Assembly (NCBI GenBank): GCA_946221045.1
Contig: CAMIIY010000107.1
Coordinates: 1 to 6,929, forward strand
Reading direction: 5' to 3'
DNA: 6,929 bases
DNA from: an uncultured Oceanospirillaceae bacterium
GTDB taxonomy: Bacteria; Pseudomonadota; Gammaproteobacteria; Pseudomonadales; Balneatricaceae
This document shows positions 1-5,922 of this stretch, piece by piece (position 1 is the first letter of the stretch; each line of letters opens with the position of its first letter). Position numbers and translations under genes: made by a program. The notes under the pieces were generated by a model. The model ran no database searches and had not been told where the DNA came from. It was given only the letters and a program-made list of their open reading frames with translations.

Positions 1-259
1 CCTGATGGGTCACCCCGTCTAAATCGAAATGCCGGGCGCTGGTCACCTGACGGCGTTTGTCAGGACAATCCAGCAGATAACGCAGCACCGTATGCAGTAA
101 CTCCGGACTGACCTCTACGCTGTTTTTCGGTGCCGTTCCGGTTTTCTCCCGCAGGGGAATAATGTGCAGCAAACCCAGCGTCTGTAACTGATCCAACAGG
201 GTCTCTTTTTCGGCACGTAAACCGACCAGAGTGACTTTCAGCAAGCGGGCGATGCTCAT
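1..259 (-). CDS. atpI: V/A-type ATPase subunit I (a-subunit), N-terminal fragment, cut by left window edge
   Basis: The first 86 codons of a gene that runs off the left edge. Translation begins MSIARLLKVTLVGLRAEKE and continues with LLDQLQTLGLLHIIPL around residues 21-38. This matches the start of V-type ATPase subunit I: a beta strand carrying 'K v t l v g l', then a helix predicted to form part of the peripheral stator arm, with a 'L..LG.LHI' segment. In the family the C-terminal half is membrane-embedded and forms the ion half-channels next to the c/K ring; that part is outside the window. The ATG overlaps the TGA of subunit D as ATGA (bases 256-259) and is preceded by CGGAG six bases upstream (266-270), so the start is well supported. 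Position directly after B and D fits the B-D-I-K order of bacterial V-type operons. Identification rests on the N terminus plus context. Confidence 0.82.
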   Translation of the reverse strand, partial: MSIARLLKVTLVGLRAEKETLLDQLQTLGLLHIIPLREKTGTAPKNSVEVSPELLHTVLRYLLDCPDKRRQVTSARHFDLDGVTHQ

Positions 260-855
260 GCCAGACTCCGGTGTTTGTTCTTGGCAATTTTAGCCCGCAC
301 GACGCCGGCCCGTTCAGCATCCGACAACGCAATACGAATACGACGAATATTCTTTTCGGTTTTGGGAATCAGAACCTTATCGAACAGATTCAGGCGCTGG
401 GTGGTTTTCTGCAGGGCCTGTTCCAGCCGCTGCAGGCAGATTTTGCCCAGCTGAATTTCAACTTCCAGCCGTACCGCCCGTGACTGCATCGCCAGCAACG
501 GATCCACCCAGTGCGGCAACAAAAGCCTTGAGTAGGGCGCGGTCTCCAGCTCCAGTTGCTCCAGTACCGGCAATACCACCCCCACCAGATTACGCTCAGC
601 CACCCGCAGATTTTTCACCCGCAACAGTGATTCCAGCGGCAGATCACTGCCCGCCAGCATCGTCAGTTCATGACTGACCCGCCCGTGCAGTTCAGTCAGC
701 GCAGCAGTGTGTGCATCCAGTATACGACGGGCATCCACCCGGGCAGCCAGTAGTTGTTTCCGTTTCAGGTCCAGTGCCGGCAGAAACTGATGAAACGTCT
801 GCAGCCGTTTACCCTCACGGTTAAGGGCACTTTTGTTGAGCGCAAGTTTAGCCAT
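256..855 (-). CDS. atpD: V/A-type ATPase subunit D (central stalk)
   Basis: A 199-residue protein with a near-consensus subunit D layout. The N terminus has LALNKSAL (residues 4-11), then FLPALDLKRKQLL (24-36). The C-terminal helix carries the conserved run TQRLNLFDK with LIPKTEKNIRRIRIALSD (about 152-179). Subunit D is a long antiparallel coiled coil that turns inside the A3B3 head and transmits rotation between ATP turnover and ion transport. Length agrees with the short bacterial forms of roughly 200 residues. The ATG at 855 is preferred because it gives the family-typical MAKLALNKSAL start. An in-frame GTG nine bases upstream would add only three residues and has no better ribosome site; the site for the ATG is itself weak (GGCGG, about 9 bases away). 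The gene overlaps the end of subunit B by 8 bases and the start of subunit I by 4, implying translational coupling. Confidence 0.95.
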   Translation of the reverse strand: MAKLALNKSALNREGKRLQTFHQFLPALDLKRKQLLAARVDARRILDAHTAALTELHGRVSHELTMLAGSDLPLESLLRVKNLRVAERNLVGVVLPVLEQLELETAPYSRLLLPHWVDPLLAMQSRAVRLEVEIQLGKICLQRLEQALQKTTQRLNLFDKVLIPKTEKNIRRIRIALSDAERAGVVRAKIAKNKHRSLA

Positions 856-2218
856 ACTGTGCACCGCCAGCTTGCGGCTGTGCCGGATAATACTTATCCA
901 CCAACGCCTGCTTCATCAACAGTTCGGCCGGGGCAAAACACTCGGCCAGTGTCTGCCAGCATAGATCCAGCGCCTGCTCCAGCGGCATGCTGACCCGGAT
1001 ATCCATAAACCGGCTACGGAACAGGTCGCCAAATTTCAGCAGGCGCAGATCATATTCACTCAGCTCAAACGACATCGCCTGTTTCTGGCGAGCATCCACC
1101 GACTCAGCATAAAACCGCACCATGGTATTCATAATCTGACTGTGATCCTCGCGGGTCACTTTGCCGATCACATGCTGTTTAAGACGCGACAGGGAACCAA
1201 AGGGGTCGATCACCCCATCATGCAGATAAAACTGGCCCTCTGTGATGTAGCCAGTGTTATCCGGTACCGGATGGGTGACATCATCACCGGGCATGGTGGT
1301 GACAGAGAGAATGGTGACAGAACCCGCGCCTTTGTAATCGCAGGCTTTTTCGTAACGCCGCGCCAGCTGGGAATAAAGATCGCCAATATAACCCCGATTT
1401 GACGGCACATGCTCCATGGCGATACCGACCTCTTTAAGTGCATCGGCATAAGCGGTCATATCGGTCAGCAGCACCAGCACCCGCTGCCCCTCTTCAACCG
1501 CAAAATGCTCCGCCACCGCCAGTGCCATATCGGGAATCAGCAGGGCCTCCACCGTCGGATCAGAGCCCTGATGCACATACATTACGGTGCGGGCCAGCAC
1601 CCCGGCCTGCTCAAAGGTCTGGCGAAAGAAATGGGAATCATCAAAGGTCAGACCGATACCCCCAAACACCACCACATCAGCGTCGGCATGGGTGCCGATT
1701 TTGGCCAGCAATTCGTTATAGGGCTCACCGGCCACAGAAAAGATCGGGATCTTCTGGCTTTCCACCAGACAGTTGAACACATCCACCATCGGCACATCGG
1801 TGCGGATCATATGGGAGGCCAGCACCCTTCTGACCGGATTCACGGTAGGGCCATCAATTTCCACCCGGGGTTCATCGGACAGTGCCGGACCCCGGTCAAT
1901 CGGCTGCCCGGTACCGGAAAACGCACGACCCAGAATATTGAGCGAAAAGGTCACCTGCATCGGGTAACCCAGAAAACGCACTGCCGAATGGGTGGACAAA
2001 CCTTTGGTGCCGGAAAACACCTGCAAGGACACCCGGTCACGTTCCAGCAACACGACCTGCGCCATACGTGGCAACTCTTCCCCCTCGCGACTTTCGATCA
2101 TCGCCAGGTCACCAAAGCTGATGGGAGACACACCTGATTCCGGCAAGGGTACATGCACGGTCACTATATCGCCGACAATGGCCAAAATTCTGGAGTAGCG
2201 CACCAAAGACTGGGTCAC
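848..2218 (-). CDS. atpB: V/A-type ATPase non-catalytic subunit B
   Basis: A 456-residue subunit B of the V/A-type rotary ATPase, which alternates with catalytic subunit A in the head. The nucleotide-binding fold is present, but the P-loop is degenerate: SVAGEPYNELL at 161-171 in place of GxxxxGK[ST], as expected for a non-catalytic subunit. Further family marks are LTDMTAYADAL (251-261, Walker B region), VPSNRGYIGDLY (271-282), PGDDVTHPVPDNTGYITEGQ (310-329), IDPFGSLSRLK (337-347) and a C-terminal DKYYP (441-445). From memory, the GEPYN and DPFGSLSRLKQ forms are typical of chlamydial and spirochaetal V-type ATPases rather than archaeal ones. The start is GTG: an in-frame TAA lies five codons upstream, and AAGGGA sits seven bases before the GTG. 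The gene follows the YqfO-like gene by 26 bases and overlaps subunit D by 8. The catalytic A gene, usually immediately upstream, is absent. Confidence 0.97.
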   Translation of the reverse strand: MTQSLVRYSRILAIVGDIVTVHVPLPESGVSPISFGDLAMIESREGEELPRMAQVVLLERDRVSLQVFSGTKGLSTHSAVRFLGYPMQVTFSLNILGRAFSGTGQPIDRGPALSDEPRVEIDGPTVNPVRRVLASHMIRTDVPMVDVFNCLVESQKIPIFSVAGEPYNELLAKIGTHADADVVVFGGIGLTFDDSHFFRQTFEQAGVLARTVMYVHQGSDPTVEALLIPDMALAVAEHFAVEEGQRVLVLLTDMTAYADALKEVGIAMEHVPSNRGYIGDLYSQLARRYEKACDYKGAGSVTILSVTTMPGDDVTHPVPDNTGYITEGQFYLHDGVIDPFGSLSRLKQHVIGKVTREDHSQIMNTMVRFYAESVDARQKQAMSFELSEYDLRLLKFGDLFRSRFMDIRVSMPLEQALDLCWQTLAECFAPAELLMKQALVDKYYPAQPQAGGAQYG

Positions 2219-2244
2219 ATCAACGTCCCTTTACTGATTTGCCG
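2219..2244 (-). other. 26-base intergenic gap between the hydrogenase and ATPase modules
   Basis: This is the only non-coding DNA in the window. On the coding strand it holds the ribosome site of atpB and nothing else that I can recognise. It is too short for a full promoter and shows no inverted repeat or T-run that would act as a terminator. Read-through from the hydrogenase genes into atpB is therefore likely, unless a promoter lies inside the YqfO-like gene. Confidence 0.6.
2226..2231 (-). promoter_or_regulatory. atpB: Shine-Dalgarno site that sets the GTG start of atpB
   Basis: AAGGGA on the minus strand, seven bases before the GTG at 2218. The overlapping ATG at 2220-2218 is in another frame, and an in-frame TAA lies just upstream (2231-2233), so this site together with the GTG is the only sensible initiation signal for subunit B. 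Confidence 0.7.
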
Positions 2245-2556
2245 TTACAGATCGGCCAGTTGCCAGACATCATAGGCCACCTCTTCATAGGGATGGACCC
2301 GTTTCAGTTCCGCCACGGCTGCCCGAATCAAACTGTCTTCACAGACCATTTCCACTTTCCATTCCGGTAACCGTTCCAGTTCACCCAAAGAGCCGATATG
2401 CGGATCGCTGCCGGCCAGAGGCCTGAACTGACCTTCCCCCAATACCTGCCAGCAACAGCTGTCATAGTCGCCGATACGACCGACGCCCAGATTAAAAAGA
2501 CCGGTTTTTACTAACTCCAGATGTGAGTCCGGCACAAAAAATGTCAGTTTATACAT
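2245..2556 (-). CDS. Stand-alone YqfO/NIF3-associated (CutA/PII-like fold) domain protein
   Basis: A 103-residue protein beginning MYKLTFFVPDSHLELVK. It matches the small family often annotated 'NGG1p interacting factor NIF3' or YqfO-like: in YqfO proteins this CutA1/PII-like domain is inserted within the NIF3 domain, while many gammaproteobacteria carry it as a separate short protein. Family marks visible are FFVP (6-9), GVGRIGDYDSCCWQ (24-37) with a Cys pair C34-C35, GQFRPLAGS (42-50), VEMVC (68-72), and HPYEEVAYDVW (88-98). Its biochemical role is not established; the fold and conserved His/Cys/Glu suggest ligand or metal binding, which is inference. The ATG at 2556 is chosen because it gives the full family N terminus; an upstream extension within the protease gene has no family resemblance. 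It overlaps the protease gene by 8 bases and precedes atpB by 26, so it is probably co-expressed with the hydrogenase. Full length, no sign of damage. Confidence 0.88.
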   Translation of the reverse strand: MYKLTFFVPDSHLELVKTGLFNLGVGRIGDYDSCCWQVLGEGQFRPLAGSDPHIGSLGELERLPEWKVEMVCEDSLIRAAVAELKRVHPYEEVAYDVWQLADL

Positions 2557-3016
2557 GCTCAGCAGCACTCTCCCTGATGGTGTTACATATCTGACTGACC
2601 AGATCCGGAATCGCAGCCTCAACCGCCTCAGATAAAGGCGCCATCGGTTGACAATCCCCGACCTGAACGGCAAACAGCTCTACAGGCGGCAATGCCAGAT
2701 GCAGCGCAGCCGCCAGTCGCAGCAATTCGGGTAAACCAATATGGTGGCTTGAGAGAGCCTGCAGGGACTCGACCTGTTCAAGCTCTGCTTCTCTGTAGTG
2801 AAACAGGCTTCCTGCTGCAGCGCAACAATCCACCGCATCCACCAGAATCACCCGTTTATATTGTTTGAGCTGTGTCAACAATCCTGCACCGGGGGCCGTA
2901 ATAACCCTGAGTTCGACGCCGGGCAGCGCCTCTGTTTCCAGGCGGCTGACCACTTCCCAGCCCAGGCGGTCATCACCATGGGCAGAACCTAATCCAAATA
3001 CAGCCAGTTGCATCAT
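2549..3016 (-). CDS. [NiFe]-hydrogenase maturation protease (HycI/HybD/HoxW family)
   Basis: A 155-residue endopeptidase of the hydrogenase maturation family. It removes the C-terminal peptide of the large subunit once nickel is in place, allowing the active site to close. The family's opening motif appears as FGLGSAHGDDRLGW (7-20). Aligning by eye to E. coli HybD, whose metal/nickel-sensing residues are Glu16, Asp62 and His93, gives D16, D60 (in LVDAVD) and H91 (in SSHHIGL). The usual Asn of the GxGN motif is Ser here, which I believe is common in proteases serving NAD(P)-linked hydrogenases. The ATG overlaps the large-subunit stop (ATGA), and a second ATG follows at once, so initiation could be at 3016 or 3013. 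There is no strong ribosome site, which fits re-initiation after the large subunit. Its likely target is the neighbouring alpha subunit. Confidence 0.93.
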   Translation of the reverse strand: MMQLAVFGLGSAHGDDRLGWEVVSRLETEALPGVELRVITAPGAGLLTQLKQYKRVILVDAVDCCAAAGSLFHYREAELEQVESLQALSSHHIGLPELLRLAAALHLALPPVELFAVQVGDCQPMAPLSEAVEAAIPDLVSQICNTIRESAAEHV

Positions 3017-4305
3017 CGCCGCTCGGTGGTCAGTTTCAGAAAGTGGGTGGCACAGGAGATACAGGGGTCATAGTTTCGAATCACTTTTTCGCTGTGCAGG
3101 CGAAGTGCGTCATCTGGCTGAGACAAGCCAAAACGGTTCAGAGACTGCTGCAGATCCTGCTCAATACGCGCCTGATTCTGACTGGTCGGCGGGACGATAC
3201 GGGCCGACTGAATAATGCCATGCTCATCCAGCTCATAACGCTGCCACAGCAGACCTCGAGGTGCTTCACTCCAGCCACAGGCAACCCCGGCCACCGGTTT
3301 CACGTCTATCGCAGGACAATCAGGCACCACATACTTTTGCAAAATCGAAATCGCCTCAGTCAGCGCAAACAGCACCTCAACGCCACGCGCCAGCATGCTG
3401 TGGAACATATTCCGGCTGGGGAAAGGTTTTCCCAGTTCAGTTAACAGTGACTGGATTTGTGGAGGCAACAGAGCATGGTTCAGGTTGAGCCGGGCCAGCG
3501 GCCCGACCAGATAATCCTTGCCTTCTAACAGACTCCAGAGCGCCGTGGAGTGCTGCACCTGATGTTCGGTAAAATGTTGATCATACTGTTCTGGCAAGAT
3601 ACGCAGACCCTGACTGCTGATCAGCTCACCCTGTTCAATCGGGTATGCAGCGCCGGTCAACGCCACCGAGGTAAAGACCTGCTCCTCTTCCGGCAGGTCA
3701 ATCGTGGCCAACCAGCGACACATCTGCTCAGCCTCGGGTAACAGGGCTGTCAGGCGCTCCAGCAGTGCCTCTGCCTCTGCCATGGCTGGTGCATGATGAA
3801 AGCCCCCTATTTTCAGGCCCACAGGATGCACCGAACGCCCACCCAACAACCGCATGATCTGATTACCCGCATCCTGCAAAGCAAATCCACGGCGTACTTC
3901 ATCCGGAAAATCACCTGCAAGACCAATGGCACTGTCATGGCCAAAGTAGTCCGGCAGCGCCAGCAGATGAATATGCAGACTATGACTCTGCAACCACTCC
4001 CCACAGTACATCAGTCGGCGCATCTGTTTGATCCAGGGGGTAAGCTGAACCTGAAACAGGCTTTCAAGCGCATTGGCGGCACTGACCTGATAGGCCACCG
4101 GACAGATACCACAGATCCGCGCCACGATATCCGGCAGCTCGGTGAAATGGCGGCCCTCCAGAAACTTCTCAAAAAAACGCGGCGGTTCATAGATTTTGAA
4201 ATGCAGACCCGCCAGTCGGTCACCCTCAATATTCAGATGCAGCGCACCCTCGCCTTCGACACGGGCCAGACTGGGCACATCAATCTTGATACGACGCTCA
4301 GTCAT
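3013..4305 (-). CDS. hydA: Group 3b [NiFe] hydrogenase large subunit (alpha)
   Basis: The 430-residue catalytic subunit that holds the NiFe(CN)2CO centre and interconverts H2 with protons and electrons in the cytoplasm. The N-terminal nickel motif is RICGICPV with C65 and C68; the C-terminal motif is DPCISCATH with C415 and C418. Other family marks are RVEGEG (15-20), HPVGLKIGGFHH (160-171), VGPLARLN (267-274), EAPRGLL (347-353) and IVPPTSQNQ (370-378). Cleavage after H421 would release a nine-residue tail, FLKLTTERR. Length and motifs fit group 3b (NADP-linked, sulfhydrogenase type). No signal peptide is seen. The ATG at 4305 is preferred to the upstream extension because it gives MTERRIKIDVPSLARVEGEG and has GGGAGGA five bases before it. 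It overlaps the delta gene by 8 bases and the protease by 4. One oddity: the His usually found in 'EAPRGxLxHxY' appears to be Gln (Q355). Confidence 0.96.
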   Translation of the reverse strand: MTERRIKIDVPSLARVEGEGALHLNIEGDRLAGLHFKIYEPPRFFEKFLEGRHFTELPDIVARICGICPVAYQVSAANALESLFQVQLTPWIKQMRRLMYCGEWLQSHSLHIHLLALPDYFGHDSAIGLAGDFPDEVRRGFALQDAGNQIMRLLGGRSVHPVGLKIGGFHHAPAMAEAEALLERLTALLPEAEQMCRWLATIDLPEEEQVFTSVALTGAAYPIEQGELISSQGLRILPEQYDQHFTEHQVQHSTALWSLLEGKDYLVGPLARLNLNHALLPPQIQSLLTELGKPFPSRNMFHSMLARGVEVLFALTEAISILQKYVVPDCPAIDVKPVAGVACGWSEAPRGLLWQRYELDEHGIIQSARIVPPTSQNQARIEQDLQQSLNRFGLSQPDDALRLHSEKVIRNYDPCISCATHFLKLTTERR

Positions 4306-5086
4306 TGGCGTCCTCCCCGGCAAACGGAATATCCGCAAATTCAGGCTGCTGGGGATGGATCAGATGAAACCGTCGTCCTACCGCGTCCGGTGCCAGCCCC
4401 AGCCCGGTAAAACGCCGGGCCAGTGCATCCGAATGGGGCAGCTCCGATGGACCATAACAACCATAACAACCCCGCCCGAACGCGGGACACAGAGCGCCAC
4501 AGCCGGTCCGGGTAACCGGACCCAGACAGGGCTCGCCCTGGGTCACAAGGGTACAAACCACCTGCCTGCGTTTGCACTCAGCGCAGAGCTTTTCATTCAG
4601 CTCTGCTGGCATCACCCCTTCCAGCAATTGACCGATTGCAGCACAGATCTGAGCACTGTTGATTGGACAGCCCCAGAGCTCAAAATCCACTTTCACATAG
4701 GCTTTGATCGCATCCGAGCAATCCAGACTGTCGATAAATTCAGGGCTGGGATAGATCTGTCCCGGCCAGAGATCGCGTTCAGCCGAGAGATTTTTTAACG
4801 CCTGAATCCCGCCGGAGGTGGCGCAGGCACCAATGGTGATCAGAAAACGACTGCGCGCACGCACCTGCAGAATGCGCTGTTGATCATGGGCGGTCACCAC
4901 ACTACCCTCGACCAGCGCAATATCCACTTCAGCCTCCTCATCCAGCAGCCCCGCCTCAGCAAAGTGTTTTATCTCCACCTCTTCTGCCAGTGTCAGCAGA
5001 TCCGGTCCCATGTTGAGCATGGCCAGCTGACAGCCATCGCAGGAACTGAATTTATGTAGCGCAAGGGTGAGACGTGGTCGTTTCAT
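4298..5086 (-). CDS. hydD: Group 3b [NiFe] hydrogenase small subunit (delta)
   Basis: A 262-residue electron-transfer subunit that docks on the large subunit. Proximal [4Fe-4S] ligands are visible as SSCDGC (C16, C19), IGACAT (C88) and WGCPI (C140), with the conserved VEGSV at 59-63. The C-terminal part carries eight further cysteines: C168, C171, C178, C187, C196, C200, C207 and C210, the last ones in the run PCLGPVTRTGCGALCP and RGCYGC. These fit the two additional [4Fe-4S] clusters known for NAD(P)-linked group 3 small subunits. There is no twin-arginine signal or C-terminal membrane anchor, so the enzyme should be cytoplasmic. The ATG at 5086 overlaps the gamma stop (ATGA) and is preceded by GGAGG; a GTG five codons upstream is less likely. 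It overlaps the alpha gene by 8 bases. Electrons would pass from here to the beta/gamma pair. Confidence 0.95.
   Translation of the reverse strand: MKRPRLTLALHKFSSCDGCQLAMLNMGPDLLTLAEEVEIKHFAEAGLLDEEAEVDIALVEGSVVTAHDQQRILQVRARSRFLITIGACATSGGIQALKNLSAERDLWPGQIYPSPEFIDSLDCSDAIKAYVKVDFELWGCPINSAQICAAIGQLLEGVMPAELNEKLCAECKRRQVVCTLVTQGEPCLGPVTRTGCGALCPAFGRGCYGCYGPSELPHSDALARRFTGLGLAPDAVGRRFHLIHPQQPEFADIPFAGEDAND
4311..4317 (-). promoter_or_regulatory. hydA: Strong Shine-Dalgarno site for the hydrogenase large subunit
   Basis: GGGAGGA on the minus strand, five bases before the ATG at 4305, lying inside the end of the delta gene. It selects this ATG over the in-frame start eleven codons further upstream. 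Confidence 0.7.
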
Positions 5087-5922
5087 ACCCCCTCCATACA
5101 CAGGCGTTTAGCCACCTGCGGATAGGTAAATACCGGACCATCGTGGCACAAAAAATCGGCGCCAAACTGGCAGTGCCCACAGTGGCCTACTGCGCACTGC
5201 ATGTTTCTTTCCAGACTGAGATAGATATGTTCCGGCGGCTGTCCGAGTTCGATCAGCTTCTCAGCCGCCGCATGCATCAGCCCTTCAGGACCACAGACCA
5301 TAGCCACAGCCCCGGGCAGATCCGCAGTAACCTGATCCAGTAGTTCAGTAATACGGCCCTGATGGAAAGGCCAGCCCTGCCCGGCCTGATCTGCTGCCAG
5401 CAACACCTGCACCCCCGGCAACTTGCGCCAGCGGGCATACATCTCGGCCCAGATCAGATCATTGCTGTGTTTGACCCCCTGTATCACACAGATTTTTCCA
5501 AAGCGGTCACGCCGCTTCAGGGCATAATTAATGGCCGCCACTACCGGTGCACAACCCAGTCCCCCCGTCACCACTACCAGATCACCACCCTGAGCCTGAC
5601 GCATCGGCCAACCCCGTCCAAAGGGCCCTCGCAGCCCCAGCCGGTCACCCACCTGCAGCTTTGCCAGGCCTTCGGTCACCCGCCCGACAATGCGAATGGT
5701 GTGGTCAATTAACGGCTCCTGCGCCGGATCGGAAACAATGGAAATAGGGACTTCGCCAACCCCAAACAGGTACAGCATGTTGAACTGTCCGGGACGAAAC
5801 TGGTAACCCTGACGCTCAACCGGATTCACCAACTGCAGGCGCAGAGTAAAAATAGTGGCTGACTCGTGAATCACCTCACGCACTTCTGCCTGCATGGGGA
5901 CAAATAACTCGACCGCGCTCAT
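5083..5922 (-). CDS. hydG: Group 3b hydrogenase gamma subunit: FAD/NAD(P)H-binding diaphorase
   Basis: A 279-residue flavoprotein of the ferredoxin-NADP reductase/dihydroorotate dehydrogenase electron-transfer type, homologous to sulfite reductase AsrB. It passes electrons between the hydrogenase iron-sulfur chain and NAD(P)(H). The N-terminal beta barrel has FRPGQFNMLYLFGVGEVPIS (42-61) for FAD. The nucleotide-binding domain shows GPFGRGWP (99-106), VTGGLGCAPV (118-127) and CGPEG (210-214). A PyrK-like [2Fe-2S] motif lies near the C terminus with C243, C248, C251 and C259 (spacing C-x4-C-x2-C-x7-C). The ATG at 5922 is chosen over a longer in-frame extension: it overlaps the beta stop as ATGA, has GGGAG seven bases upstream, and the extension (through the beta cluster region) has no family match. 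Specificity for NADP over NAD is assumed from group 3b and cannot be read from the sequence. Confidence 0.95.
   Translation of the reverse strand: MSAVELFVPMQAEVREVIHESATIFTLRLQLVNPVERQGYQFRPGQFNMLYLFGVGEVPISIVSDPAQEPLIDHTIRIVGRVTEGLAKLQVGDRLGLRGPFGRGWPMRQAQGGDLVVVTGGLGCAPVVAAINYALKRRDRFGKICVIQGVKHSNDLIWAEMYARWRKLPGVQVLLAADQAGQGWPFHQGRITELLDQVTADLPGAVAMVCGPEGLMHAAAEKLIELGQPPEHIYLSLERNMQCAVGHCGHCQFGADFLCHDGPVFTYPQVAKRLCMEGV
5091..5095 (-). promoter_or_regulatory. hydD: Shine-Dalgarno site for the hydrogenase small subunit
   Basis: GGAGG on the minus strand, four bases before the ATG at 5086, embedded in the last codons of the gamma gene. It supports the ATG over the upstream in-frame GTG at 5101. 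Confidence 0.6.

Noticed and set aside
1409..2137. A 242-codon, histidine-rich open frame on the plus strand opposite subunit B
   Set aside because: It lies entirely antisense to a strongly conserved ATPase gene, has no recognisable family features, and its odd composition is what the complement of this GC-biased coding sequence would give.
2557..2673. N-terminal extension of the YqfO-like protein by 39 codons, rich in arginine
   Set aside because: It overlaps the protease coding sequence in another frame, looks like shadow translation, and the family N terminus begins at MYKL.
2968..2995. Ser in place of Asn in the GxGN motif of the maturation protease, considered as a possible loss of function
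   Set aside because: The aligned metal-sensing residues D16, D60 and H91 are all present, and a GxGS..GDD form is, to my recollection, usual among proteases of NAD(P)-linked hydrogenases.
3793..4798. Two plus-strand open frames of about 200 codons opposite the hydrogenase alpha and delta genes
   Set aside because: Both are antisense to genes with complete cysteine motifs, overlap each other in different frames, and show no domain, signal peptide or ribosome site.
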